From Clostridium hydrogenum (lineage in GTDB: Bacteria; Bacillota; Clostridia; Clostridiales; Clostridiaceae), in NCBI RefSeq assembly GCF_021432385.1, contig NZ_JAEACT010000004.1:1-64000 (forward strand): a DNA stretch of 64,000 bases. The letters run 5' to 3'. Both the position numbers and the translations under genes were made by a program. Numbering within the stretch: the first letter of the stretch is position 1; each line of letters begins with the position of its first letter. Below the pieces are notes generated by a model. It was not told the DNA's origin, made no database searches, and was given only the letters and a program-made list of their open reading frames with translations. Positions 27,126 through 36,076 of the stretch are shown here, piece after piece.

Positions 27126-28289
27126 ATGGATGATTTTAAACCTATTGTAGTTTCCGATATAAAATCTTATTCTCTTTTTAAAAATAAAAATAATGAAGAT
27201 ATTTACTGCATTGGAAGCTTAAAAAAAGATAAATACATTCAATTAAAAAAAAGTTTAGTAGATTCAATAATGGTTGCCATATCATATTTTAATGGAGAAA
27301 ATACTATTGATGATATACATTTAAAGCTTATCACTTTAAATAATTTAAACGTTGATACTAATAAATTATACAACATATTAAACAATGCAGGTTTTATAGA
27401 AAATTCCTGTAATGCAAATTTAGAAAAAAACGAGTATGAGAAATATGGAATTAATATTGCAACTTTAAAATTAGACAAATCTATTTATTTTTTTAAATTA
27501 ATTGCTAAATATATAAAATTATTTTTTATAATATCCATATTTGTGATTTTAACATCTATAAACTATTTTATTCCTGTTTTTTACAAAATGATGAACTTAA
27601 ATTTATTTAAAATAGTAAATTCTTCAATAATAAGCCTAATTATTTGTACAGTTATAACAACTATAAGTGTTATTCTACACGAAATTTCCCATGCAACCAT
27701 AGCAACAAGGTTTTCTCTTAAACCAAAAAGTTTAAAATTAACCCTCTACTTATATGTAAATTCAATGATATATATATGTATTCCTGGTATTTACACCCTT
27801 AGTAGAAAAAAAAGAGTATATCTTTGGTTATCTGGTGTTTATTGCAATTTTGTAATTTTTTGTATATCAGCAATATTACAGAACTATACTTTCGGAACTA
27901 TTCATAATATATTTTTAGTTTCTTGCTATAGTAATTTGGGATTAATAGTAACAAACCTAGTTCCATTTTTACCACTGGATGGATACTTTATTTTATCTAC
28001 TATATTAAAAATTCCAAATTTACGAAAGAACTCATTTAAAGTATTAAAGAATTCGTCAAAACGTACTACTTTTAAGGTTGTATATTTAGTATATTTTTTA
28101 ATATCAATACTATCAATTTTTTACTTAATTATATCGCAAATAATTTCTATTTATAGAAGCTTTATTTTAGGTTTCAACATCAACAATAATATAATTGATG
28201 GTTTAAAAGAAATAAAAATGTATATTTTTATTTTTTTTATAATTTGCTTTAGCAAAATAAAAACTTTAAAAAGTAAAACCATAACATAA
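27126..28289 (+). CDS. M50-type membrane metalloprotease, RiPP cluster 2
   Basis: 387 residues. A cytoplasmic N-terminal part of about 120 residues precedes six or so membrane segments. The zinc site HEISH lies in VILHEISHATIATRF near residue 187, and the third-ligand region is NLVPFLPLDGYF near 278. This is the site-2-protease architecture of YydH in the Bacillus subtilis yyd operon, where the same order (precursor, radical SAM, M50, ABC) is known. It probably cleaves the leader or releases the peptide at the membrane. Confidence 0.87.
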   Translation: MDDFKPIVVSDIKSYSLFKNKNNEDIYCIGSLKKDKYIQLKKSLVDSIMVAISYFNGENTIDDIHLKLITLNNLNVDTNKLYNILNNAGFIENSCNANLEKNEYEKYGINIATLKLDKSIYFFKLIAKYIKLFFIISIFVILTSINYFIPVFYKMMNLNLFKIVNSSIISLIICTVITTISVILHEISHATIATRFSLKPKSLKLTLYLYVNSMIYICIPGIYTLSRKKRVYLWLSGVYCNFVIFCISAILQNYTFGTIHNIFLVSCYSNLGLIVTNLVPFLPLDGYFILSTILKIPNLRKNSFKVLKNSSKRTTFKVVYLVYFLISILSIFYLIISQIISIYRSFILGFNINNNIIDGLKEIKMYIFIFFIICFSKIKTLKSKTIT

Positions 28290-28319
28290 CTATTATATAT
28301 TATTTAGGAGTGAATTTTT

Positions 28320-29228
28320 ATGAAATGTGTCGTCAAAGTTGAAAACTTAGTAAAAAAAAAGAATAATATTAAACTTGTGGATGGAATTAATTTTGAAGTT
28401 AATTCTGGTGATATTTATGGCTTTCTAGGTCCAAATGGTGCCGGAAAAAGTACAACTATAAAAATGATACTTGGTCTTGTAAAACCTACGAATGGTAAAA
28501 TACAAATAAATAACTATGATATAAAAACTGATAAAAAAAATGCCCTTTCTTCAATAGGTGCAATGATTGAGGCTCCTAGTTTTTACGATTATTTAACAGG
28601 GTATAAAAATCTTTGCATATATAAAAATCTATATAATTTACCTTCTACCAGGATAAATGAGGTTTTAAAATTAGTTGGTTTAGAAAATGATAAGAATAAA
28701 AAAGTAAGAAATTATTCTTTAGGAATGAAACAACGTTTAGCAATCGCAAGAGCATTTATAAATAAACCTAGTATTGTAATTCTAGACGAGCCTACTAACG
28801 GTCTTGACCCTACAGGAATTGTTGAAATAAGAAATTTAATAAAAAAGCTTTCTAATAACAATACCACTTTTATAATTTGCTCTCACATATTAAGTGAAAT
28901 TCAAGAAATTTGCAACAAGGTAGTTATAATAAATAAAGGCAAAGTAGTACAACAAGGTCTTGTTAAAGATCTTTTGTCTGACGAATTTGATGAATACGAA
29001 ATATGTACTCCAGCTCTAAATAAAGCTAAATTAATACTTAATAATATTTCAGTTGTTCATTCAATTAAATCTCTTAATGATAAACTTCAGATAAAAATCT
29101 TAAAAGGTAGAATAGGTCTAATAAACAAAGAATTATCCTTAAACGATATAGAAATTACTTCTATTGATAAAAAAGAAAAAAACTTAGAAACATACTTTTT
29201 TAACGCATTAGGCAAGGAAGTGCATTAA
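28320..29228 (+). CDS. ABC transporter ATPase, RiPP cluster 2
   Basis: 302 residues. Walker A GPNGAGKST is near 39, signature YSLGMKQRLA near 136, Walker B VILDEPTNGLDPTG near 155 and switch His in CSHILSE. It has a BcrA-type C-terminal extension. The signature reads SLGMK rather than SGGQ, common in this immunity-type subgroup. ATG follows AGGAG. It pairs with the two permeases that follow. Confidence 0.92.
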   Translation: MKCVVKVENLVKKKNNIKLVDGINFEVNSGDIYGFLGPNGAGKSTTIKMILGLVKPTNGKIQINNYDIKTDKKNALSSIGAMIEAPSFYDYLTGYKNLCIYKNLYNLPSTRINEVLKLVGLENDKNKKVRNYSLGMKQRLAIARAFINKPSIVILDEPTNGLDPTGIVEIRNLIKKLSNNNTTFIICSHILSEIQEICNKVVIINKGKVVQQGLVKDLLSDEFDEYEICTPALNKAKLILNNISVVHSIKSLNDKLQIKILKGRIGLINKELSLNDIEITSIDKKEKNLETYFFNALGKEVH

Positions 29229-29229
29229 T

Positions 29230-29982
29230 TTGATAGCAATTTTAAAAAATGAATTTCTTAAATATTTTAATGGTAAATTTATTATATACTCTTTTCTTTC
29301 TATTTTTTCAGTTATACTTATAACTTTAATTAGGATACTTAGTGGAAGTGCTCATTCTAATTATATTAAAGATATAACTTTATTTTTAAATCCTTATAAC
29401 GTAGAATCTGGTATTATGAATTTAGTAATTCCAATAATAACTATAGTTATAACTTCATCAATTATTTCTGAAGATTACGAAAGTGGTTTAATGAAATTTT
29501 CTTTAATATCTAAAATAGAGAAATTTGATATACTTCTAGGAAAAATATTTTTCATAATTTTAGCTATAATTATAAATATAGTTTTAATATTTATAACAAA
29601 TTCAATAATTAGTGGTTTAGTTGAACATAATTTTCTAGGAATATTCTCAAAAGAATATTTAAATTTATTTGCAAAATATATATTCAGTTCTATATCAGTA
29701 TTACCAATTTGTTTGTTTACTATATTTATATGTCTTATTTTTAATGAATTTCAAAAATCAATTACACTATCCATAGTAACTTTCTTCTTACTTTGCATTA
29801 TAACTAATTTATTTACAACTATTAAATTTTTAATTCCAACTTACACTATAATAAATTTAATGTTTCTTACTGCCAAAAGTTCAATTAATATATATTATTC
29901 CTTAATTTCTATATTAATATATTCCGTTATTTTTCTCTCGCTTGACTTTATTATAATAAAAAGAAAGGATTTCTGGATATGA
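29230..29982 (+). CDS. ABC-2 permease 1, RiPP cluster 2
   Basis: 250 residues, six membrane segments, starting at TTG one base after the ATPase stop with AAGGAAG upstream. It has the EDYESGLMKFSLIS loop typical of LanE/BcrB-type permeases. It probably makes a heteromeric pump with the next gene for export or self-protection. Confidence 0.82.
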   Translation: MIAILKNEFLKYFNGKFIIYSFLSIFSVILITLIRILSGSAHSNYIKDITLFLNPYNVESGIMNLVIPIITIVITSSIISEDYESGLMKFSLISKIEKFDILLGKIFFIILAIIINIVLIFITNSIISGLVEHNFLGIFSKEYLNLFAKYIFSSISVLPICLFTIFICLIFNEFQKSITLSIVTFFLLCIITNLFTTIKFLIPTYTIINLMFLTAKSSINIYYSLISILIYSVIFLSLDFIIIKRKDFWI

Positions 29983-30785
29983 AAAGTATATCAAAACTAG
30001 TAAAAAATGAATTTGTTAAATTATTTTCAGAAAAAAAATTTTATGTTATATTAGCATATATAATTATATTGACTCTTATAGTAGGAAACAATTATACAAA
30101 TAACAGATATGATTTAACTTCAAGCAGTGAATACTTTCCACCACACATGAAATTTCTTTTAAAAAATATTAATGCTATAAATTTCTTAAAGTTATTTTCC
30201 ACCGATTCAATTTTTACAGGAACAACTCCTTTTCTAATAATAATAATTTCTTTTTTGGCAATAGATACTTTTTTATATGACTATAAATCAGGTAACGCTA
30301 AATTTACACTAGCAGCTGGTATTAGTAAATTTGAATTAACTTTAAGTAAATATATTTACATGGCAATAACTATATTTACAATAGTTTGCATGCTCTTTAT
30401 CTTTGGTTTCTTTATTGGTGCTATTTTTTTCGGAACAAAAAATATTACTTTATCCGATATTTTAAATACATTTGTTATATACTTAATTGGATGCTTACCA
30501 TTACTTGCATTTACCAGTATTGTTGCAGTAATTTCTACCACAAATATAAGCAAATCAATACTTACATTGCTTTCTATATCAATAAGTATTCTAATAAGCA
30601 TATGTGATACTTTTTCAAAAAGTAAGTATTTTTCACCTATAGGTATGCTTGGTTTATTTAATACAGACGCACCAATGAGTATAAATTATAGTATATTATA
30701 TTGTGGCTTAATATCTTTTATATATTTACTTGCAACTTTCATAATATATTTTATTATAATAGAGCAAAAAGACATTTTTGTATAA
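29979..30785 (+). CDS. ABC-2 permease 2, RiPP cluster 2
   Basis: 268 residues with six membrane segments and the related loop YDYKSGNAKFTLAAG. The ATG overlaps the stop of permease 1 (ATGA). Both permeases start with a conserved LKNEF/VKNEF segment, so they are paralogs. This is the last gene of the rightward RiPP operon. Confidence 0.82.
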   Translation: MKSISKLVKNEFVKLFSEKKFYVILAYIIILTLIVGNNYTNNRYDLTSSSEYFPPHMKFLLKNINAINFLKLFSTDSIFTGTTPFLIIIISFLAIDTFLYDYKSGNAKFTLAAGISKFELTLSKYIYMAITIFTIVCMLFIFGFFIGAIFFGTKNITLSDILNTFVIYLIGCLPLLAFTSIVAVISTTNISKSILTLLSISISILISICDTFSKSKYFSPIGMLGLFNTDAPMSINYSILYCGLISFIYLLATFIIYFIIIEQKDIFV

Positions 30786-30792
30786 ATGCGTA

Positions 30793-30938
30793 CAATTTAA
30801 ATAAAAGCCAATAAATCTTGGTTCTAATTATTAAAAGCCTTAGAAATTCCACTTATCTTACAAGTGAGTTATTAAAATTTCTTGTGCTCTTAATAATTAG
30901 CCTCTTAGATTTATGGCTTTTATTTAATGTCCCACAGT
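30793..30938. repeat. Family C palindrome, copy 1
   Basis: The outer arms AATTTAAATAAAAGCC and GGCTTTTATTTAATGT pair, as do AATAAATCTTGG with CTTAGATTTAT and CTAATTATTAA with TTAATAATTAG. The whole forms a hairpin of about 145 bp between convergent genes (RiPP 2 permease and gatB) and can act as a two-way terminator. A second copy lies at 52388. Confidence 0.8.
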
Positions 30939-30945
30939 ACTATCA

Positions 30946-32379
30946 TTACTTCAGTTTACCTTCAATGATTTCTTTAACCACAGGTGGATTTGCTTTACCC
31001 TTGCTTGCCTTCATTACCTGACCAACAAGGTAACCTATAGCTTGAACTTTACCTGCTTTGTAATCTGTAACAGACTTTTCATTGTTTGCAAGCACTTCAT
31101 CAACTATCTTTTCTAGTGCACCAGTATCACTTATTTGTGATAGCCCCTTTTCTTCAACTATTGCCTTTGGTTCTTTTGAAGTTTTAAACATCTCTTCAAA
31201 TACTTCCTTAGCAGCAGTATTGCTTATTGCTTTGCTCTTAATCATATTTAGAAGCTCATTCATGTGCTCAACCGATACTGGTATATTTTTAGCTTCTGTT
31301 TCAGTTTCTCTCATTAGCCTAATCATATCTCCAAGCATCCAATTAGAAACTGTTTTGCTATCTGCACCTACAGCTACAAGTTTTTCAAAATAATCTGCAA
31401 AAGGTTTATCTTCTACAAGTATTTCTATTTCTTTATCCGTAAGATTATACTGCTCTTTAAATCTATTAGTTCTATCGTGAGGAAGTTCTGGCATTTCCTT
31501 TTGTACACTTTCAATTAGTTCATCTTTTATTACTATTGGAATTATATCTGGATCTGGAAAATATCTATAGTCATTAGCATCTTCTTTTGTCCTCATAGTT
31601 ACAGTTTTGCCTTTTCCTGCATCCCATCTTCTTGTTTCCTGTTTTATTCTAAAACTCTCTCCAAAATCATAAAGTTCTTTTTGTCGTTTTTCTTCTTTTT
31701 CGAGTGCTTTTTGAAGCTCTTTAAAGGAGTTAATGTTCTTTATTTCAACTTTTGTATTGTATTCTTCTTTTCCAACTTCTCTTAGTGATATATTTGCATC
31801 ACATCTCATTGACCCTTGATCCATACGGCAGTCAGAAATATTAGCATATTGAAGTATAGCCCTTAAAGATTTCATAAATTCAACAGCTTCTTCTGGTGAA
31901 CGCATATCTGGTTCTGTAACAATTTCTACAAGAGGAACACCAACACGGTTGTAATCTATAAGCGAATATGGTTCATAATCTAAGTGAACAAGTTTTCCTG
32001 CATCTTCTTCTATATGTATTCTATTTAGTCTTATATTTCTAACACCATCTTTTGTGTGTATCTCTACACTTCCATTACCACATATAGGAAGATCAAATTG
32101 TGATATCTGATATGCCTTTGGAAGATCTGGATAAAAATAGTTCTTTCTATCCATTTTATTTAATTTATTTATTTTGCAATTAAGTGCCTTTCCAGCTTTT
32201 ACTGCAAGATGAACTACTTCTTCATTTAAAACAGGTAGAGTTCCTGGAAGTCCCATGCATATTGGGCAAGTATGTTCATTAGGTTTTGCTCCAAATTCAG
32301 TTGAACAGTTGCAAAATATTTTTGTTTTTGTATTTAATTCGGCATGTATTTCAAGACCAATTATGGTTTCGTAACTCAT
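30946..32379 (-). CDS. gatB: Aspartyl/glutamyl-tRNA amidotransferase subunit B
   Basis: 477 residues, full length for the family. It starts MSYETIIGLEIHAELNTKTKIFC, described in pieces: IGLEIHAEL then FCNCSTEFGAKPNEHTCP, the zinc-binding cradle domain. A C-terminal YqeY/helical tail ends GKANPPVVKEIIEGKLK. It positions misacylated tRNA and activates its side chain for amidation. It begins two bases after gatA, with AAGGAGA before the ATG. It is the last gene of the aspS-gatCAB operon. Confidence 0.97.
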   Translation of the reverse strand: MSYETIIGLEIHAELNTKTKIFCNCSTEFGAKPNEHTCPICMGLPGTLPVLNEEVVHLAVKAGKALNCKINKLNKMDRKNYFYPDLPKAYQISQFDLPICGNGSVEIHTKDGVRNIRLNRIHIEEDAGKLVHLDYEPYSLIDYNRVGVPLVEIVTEPDMRSPEEAVEFMKSLRAILQYANISDCRMDQGSMRCDANISLREVGKEEYNTKVEIKNINSFKELQKALEKEEKRQKELYDFGESFRIKQETRRWDAGKGKTVTMRTKEDANDYRYFPDPDIIPIVIKDELIESVQKEMPELPHDRTNRFKEQYNLTDKEIEILVEDKPFADYFEKLVAVGADSKTVSNWMLGDMIRLMRETETEAKNIPVSVEHMNELLNMIKSKAISNTAAKEVFEEMFKTSKEPKAIVEEKGLSQISDTGALEKIVDEVLANNEKSVTDYKAGKVQAIGYLVGQVMKASKGKANPPVVKEIIEGKLK

Positions 32380-32381
32380 CT

Positions 32382-33818
32382 CTATCTCTCCTTTTCAAGT
32401 GCTCTTGCTGCTTTAAATATTTTCTTTTCTCCAAAATGTGGTCCAAGAAGTTGAATTCCTATTGGAAGCCCATCTTTACTTTTGGCACAAGGCATTGATA
32501 TTGCAGGTATTCCAGCAAGATTAATATTTACTGTATATATATCTGCAAGATACATTTCTAAGGGATCTGCCTTCTTTTCTCCTATTTTAAATGGAAGTAC
32601 TGGAGATACTGGACTTAAAATAAGATCATACTCCTCAAAAGCCTTTTTAAATTGATTTTTTATTTTCTTTTTAAGTTTTAGTGCTCTTTTATAATAAGCA
32701 TCATAATAGCCTGAAGAAAGTGCATAAGTTCCAAGCATTATTCTTCTTTTAACTTCATCTCCAAAGGCTTCTGTTCTGCTGTTTTCCATTATATCATAAA
32801 CATTTTCATAGTTTTCCGTTCTATATCCATACCTTATTCCATCAAATCTTGCAAGGTTTGAACTTGCTTCTGCTGATGAAATTATATAGTATGCAGAAAG
32901 TCCTTCTTCAGTTATCGGAAGACTCATTTCAGTAACTGAAGCACCTAAACTCTTTAACTTTTCAATAGTCTCCTGTACCGCTGCCTTAATCTCAGAGTCA
33001 AGTCCTTCTCCAAAGAATTCTTTTGGCATCCCTATTTTCATACCTTGTATTCCATCATCAATGCCTTCCATATAATCAACTTCTGGAAGTCCCTTTACAC
33101 TTGTATTATCAAGTTTGTCTTCTCCTGATATAACCTGAAGTAACCCTGCACAGTCCTTTACAGTTTTTCCAAAGGGTCCAATTTGGTCAAGTGATGAACC
33201 AAAAGCTATAAGTCCAAATCTTGAAACAAGCCCATAAGTTGGTTTTAAACCTACAACTCCACAGAAAGCAGCTGGCTGTCTTATTGAACCACCTGTATCT
33301 GAGCCAAGTGATATGGGTGCCATTTTAGCAGCAACTACTGCCGCTGAACCACCAGAAGAACCTCCTGGAACCCTTCTCAAATCTACAGGATTCTTAGTAA
33401 CCTTGAAAGCTGAATTTTCAGTAGAAGATCCCATGGCAAATTCGTCCATATTAGTCTTACCTATAATTACAGCATCTTCCTCTTTTAATTTCTTTATTAC
33501 TGTTGCATCATAAGGTGGCACAAAATCATAAAGCATTTTTGAAGCACAAGTTGTTTTTATTCCATCTGTACATATATTGTCTTTTATAGCAATAGGTATT
33601 CCTGCAAGTTTACCCACTTTTTCCCCATTTTCAATTTTTTTATCCACAATTTCAGCTTGTTTTAGTGCATATTCCTCACATAGTGTTATATATCCATTTA
33701 TTTCTGGTTCAGTTTTTTCTATATTATCAAAATAAGCTTTTACTATATCTTTTGATTTTAATTTTTTATCTAAAATAGAAGTTCTAAGCTCTTCTACTGT
33801 CATATCTAATATATCCAT
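32382..33818 (-). CDS. gatA: Aspartyl/glutamyl-tRNA amidotransferase subunit A
   Basis: 478 residues of the amidase-signature family. The catalytic Lys79 is in IPIAIKDN, the cis-Ser154 in GGSSGGS and the nucleophile Ser178 in DTGGSIR. It releases ammonia from glutamine for GatB. ATG follows AAGGAGG. It lies between gatC and gatB in the usual order. Confidence 0.97.
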   Translation of the reverse strand: MDILDMTVEELRTSILDKKLKSKDIVKAYFDNIEKTEPEINGYITLCEEYALKQAEIVDKKIENGEKVGKLAGIPIAIKDNICTDGIKTTCASKMLYDFVPPYDATVIKKLKEEDAVIIGKTNMDEFAMGSSTENSAFKVTKNPVDLRRVPGGSSGGSAAVVAAKMAPISLGSDTGGSIRQPAAFCGVVGLKPTYGLVSRFGLIAFGSSLDQIGPFGKTVKDCAGLLQVISGEDKLDNTSVKGLPEVDYMEGIDDGIQGMKIGMPKEFFGEGLDSEIKAAVQETIEKLKSLGASVTEMSLPITEEGLSAYYIISSAEASSNLARFDGIRYGYRTENYENVYDIMENSRTEAFGDEVKRRIMLGTYALSSGYYDAYYKRALKLKKKIKNQFKKAFEEYDLILSPVSPVLPFKIGEKKADPLEMYLADIYTVNINLAGIPAISMPCAKSKDGLPIGIQLLGPHFGEKKIFKAARALEKER

Positions 33819-33832
33819 ACAATAAAACCTCC

Positions 33833-34126
33833 TTACTCTATTATCTTTGGTACCTCAATTGCACCATCTCTTAAAGTTTTTACATTTTGTAGAAGTTTCT
33901 TTTTGTCCTCATAAGTTTCTGGGATATCCTTCCTGAACTCAGTATTTACCTCATCAAACTCATTTATATCTATATCTGATAAATCCACCTTATCTATTGT
34001 TTCAAAATGTCCAAGTATTGCTTCAAATTCTTTTGCAAGCTTTAATGCCTCTTCATCCGTAAATTTAAGCTTTGCAAGTTTTGCAATATACTTAACTGTA
34101 TCAAAATCTACATGTTTATCACCCAA
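33833..34126 (-). CDS. gatC: Aspartyl/glutamyl-tRNA amidotransferase subunit C
   Basis: 97 residues starting at TTG 8 bases after GAGGAG; a GTG further out overlaps the ribosome site. The VKYIAKLAKLKFTDEE start and the DxxxVxTEFRKD-type C-terminal region are typical. It is a small belt protein that holds GatA and GatB together. Confidence 0.95.
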   Translation of the reverse strand: MGDKHVDFDTVKYIAKLAKLKFTDEEALKLAKEFEAILGHFETIDKVDLSDIDINEFDEVNTEFRKDIPETYEDKKKLLQNVKTLRDGAIEVPKIIE

Positions 34127-34210
34127 AATAATCACTCCTCATTACTTAATATTCTAAAATTTTTGAATTCTTAAAATCTTCTCATGACATATAATTTTTA
34201 GTTAATTTAC

Positions 34211-34325
34211 TATAATTCGCAATTCTCAATCAATTATACCTAATCTTTAAATTATATTTACAGGTTTTCCGAAGTGAAACGGAGGAAAATCCACCTTCAC
34301 TGTACTCTGTACTTTGTACTCTGCC
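34211..34325. repeat. Family A repeat, copy 3 (left end degraded)
   Basis: The right half is intact: GGTTTTCCGAAGTGAAACGG, then AAAATCCACCTTCACTGTAC and tandem GTACTCT/GTACTTT heptamers. The left part shows only AATTCGCAATTCTCAATCAA, resembling the alternative TTCACAA heptamer type. It lies inside the aspS-gatC gap, so it is transcribed with the operon. Confidence 0.6.
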
Positions 34326-34326
34326 T

Positions 34327-35619
34327 TTATGGTGTTATTCTCTTCATATCCCTTGGTAAAAGTGATGCTTCTCTTATATTTTCAAGTCCTAGTATTTGCA
34401 TTGTAAGTCTTTCAAGTCCTATTGCAAATCCACCATGAGGAGGCATTCCATATTTAAAATTATCAGTATAAAATTCATATTCTTCTGGCTTAAATCCAAA
34501 CTTTTTTATATTTTCTATTAACATATCATAATCATTGATTCTTTGTCCGCCTGTTGTTATTTCAAGTCCTTTATATATAAGATCAAAACTCTTAGTTGCC
34601 CCTTCTATATCTGAATCTGGCATTGTATACATAGGTCTCTTTGAAATAGGATACTTTGTTAAGAATACAAAATCACTTCCATATTTCTCTTTAACAAACT
34701 CAGAAAATAATCTTTCACCTTCAGCATTTAAATCACCCTTTGGAGATCTCTTTCCATACCTTTCAAAAACTATTTCTTGTGCTTCTGAAAGTGGAATTCT
34801 TGGGATTTCAACTTTATCCGGAAGTTCTATACCATACATCTCAAGCTCTCTTTTGCAATTTGCTTTAAGGTGCTTAAATAGATAATCTAAAAAGCCTTCT
34901 TCAAGGTCCATAATTTCAGTTTCATCCTCTATAAATCCCATTTCGGCATCTAAACTTACATATTCATTTAAATGTCTATAGGTATTATGTAGTTCTGCTC
35001 TATATGCGTGACCAACTTCAAAAACTCTTTCGAATCCAACGCCAACCATCATTTGCTTATAAAATTGAGGGCTTTGTGCTAAAAATGCTCTATGGTCAAA
35101 ATAATTTACAGTAAATAATTCACTTCCACCTTCTGTTCCTGACGCAAGTATTTTCGGAGTATGTACTTCAGTGAAATTATTTGCCCTTAGATATGCTCTA
35201 AAGCATTCTCCTATTTCTTCTTGAATTTTAAAAACAGCAAGTACCTTCGGTGCTCTTAAACTTATGTTTCTGTGATCAAGCTGTGTTTCAAGTGCTGCAT
35301 TTGTCTTTCTTCCATTTATGTCAAACGGCAATTTGTCGTAGTAAGCCTTACCAACTACTTTAATTTCTTTAAGCTGAACTTCAATTCCTTCTGGTGCTTT
35401 TTCATTTTTACTTATAGTTCCTTTTGCTTCTATTGACATTTCATTTCTAAGTCCTTCTAGCTGCTCTTTGCTAGCTACAAGTTGAATAATACCTGTCTTA
35501 TCTCTTAATTTAATAAAATTAACATGACCAAGATCATAGATTTTATGAATCCAACCTTTTAAAACTACTTCTTTTCCTTCTTCAAGAGCTAATACATCTT
35601 TAACATACAATTTTTTCAT
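34327..35619 (-). CDS. aspS: Aspartyl-tRNA synthetase, archaeal-type (AspS2), probably non-discriminating
   Basis: 430 residues from the ATG 7 bases after TTGGAGG; the 12-residue upstream extension lacks a ribosome site. An OB-fold anticodon domain covers 1-105 and the class II catalytic domain carries motif 2 FERVFEVGHAYRAE and motif 3 GFAIGLERL. At about 430 residues and without the bacterial insertion domain it is the archaeal-type enzyme. Its operon with gatCAB and the Asn/Glu T-box indicates that it charges tRNA-Asn with Asp for transamidation to Asn-tRNA. Confidence 0.93.
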   Translation of the reverse strand: MKKLYVKDVLALEEGKEVVLKGWIHKIYDLGHVNFIKLRDKTGIIQLVASKEQLEGLRNEMSIEAKGTISKNEKAPEGIEVQLKEIKVVGKAYYDKLPFDINGRKTNAALETQLDHRNISLRAPKVLAVFKIQEEIGECFRAYLRANNFTEVHTPKILASGTEGGSELFTVNYFDHRAFLAQSPQFYKQMMVGVGFERVFEVGHAYRAELHNTYRHLNEYVSLDAEMGFIEDETEIMDLEEGFLDYLFKHLKANCKRELEMYGIELPDKVEIPRIPLSEAQEIVFERYGKRSPKGDLNAEGERLFSEFVKEKYGSDFVFLTKYPISKRPMYTMPDSDIEGATKSFDLIYKGLEITTGGQRINDYDMLIENIKKFGFKPEEYEFYTDNFKYGMPPHGGFAIGLERLTMQILGLENIREASLLPRDMKRITP

Positions 35620-35667
35620 GTTTTTAACCTCCAATTTTGTTGAATTTAAATACATTTATAATACACA

Positions 35668-35995
35668 AAAAGCCCCTATACCAATAAATTGGTATAGGGG
35701 CGTATATATTCGCGGTGCCACCCTAATTAGCCGAAGCTATCTCTAATCCGTACAGGTAATTTTTAGTCCAAGCTTTTATCTCAATGATAAAAACTACCGA
35801 TACTTATTCCTTTTAACGGTGGACAGCCGTTTAAGCCTACTTTCTTATTGTGAGCTTTTAATTAAACTACAAATAGATTTGGGTTAACTACTCCAGGATG
35901 TTCTTCCAATCAACTAGGTTATCAGGTTTCCAGCAATCCCCGACTCTCTAAAAACTTTGCTAACTGTACTCTTCCCTTCATCATCATTTTCTCAA
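35668..35995 (-). promoter_or_regulatory. T-box leader with overlapping Glu/Asn specifier (GAAC)
   Basis: Minus strand: AGTA, helix CAGTTAG paired to CTAGTTG, AGAGAG bulge, then specifier loop GGAAGAACA with GAAC at 35903-35900. The T-box AGGGTGGCACCGCG lies at about 35724-35711, and a terminator CCCCTATACC/GGTATAGGGG with a T run follows. GAAC contains GAA (Glu) and AAC (Asn) one base apart, as in the two-codon T-box described for the C. acetobutylicum transamidation operon. It controls aspS-gatCAB. The gap 35620-36076 contains nothing else. Confidence 0.93.
35671..35702 (-). terminator. Terminator hairpin of the aspS T-box
   Basis: AGCCCCTATACCAATAAATTGGTATAGGGGC is a near-perfect stem, with GGCTTTTTG on the minus-strand 3' side. 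Its 5' half overlaps the alternative antiterminator pairing. Confidence 0.9.
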
Positions 35996-36076
35996 TAGTA
36001 GCTGCATATATATGCAACAAATTAAATACATTATACCCCTACTTTAAAATATAATCAATAGTAAATTTAAATTTTT

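Noticed and set aside
25226-30785. Lantibiotic cluster
   Set aside because: The ABC genes resemble lantibiotic immunity pumps, but no LanB, LanC, LanM or related dehydratase is encoded. The modifying enzyme is radical SAM.
35881-35895. AAC in GTTAACCC as the specifier of the aspS T-box
   Set aside because: It lies outside the loop flanked by the AGTA motif and the CAGTTAG/CTAGTTG helix; GAAC at 35903-35900 sits in that loop.
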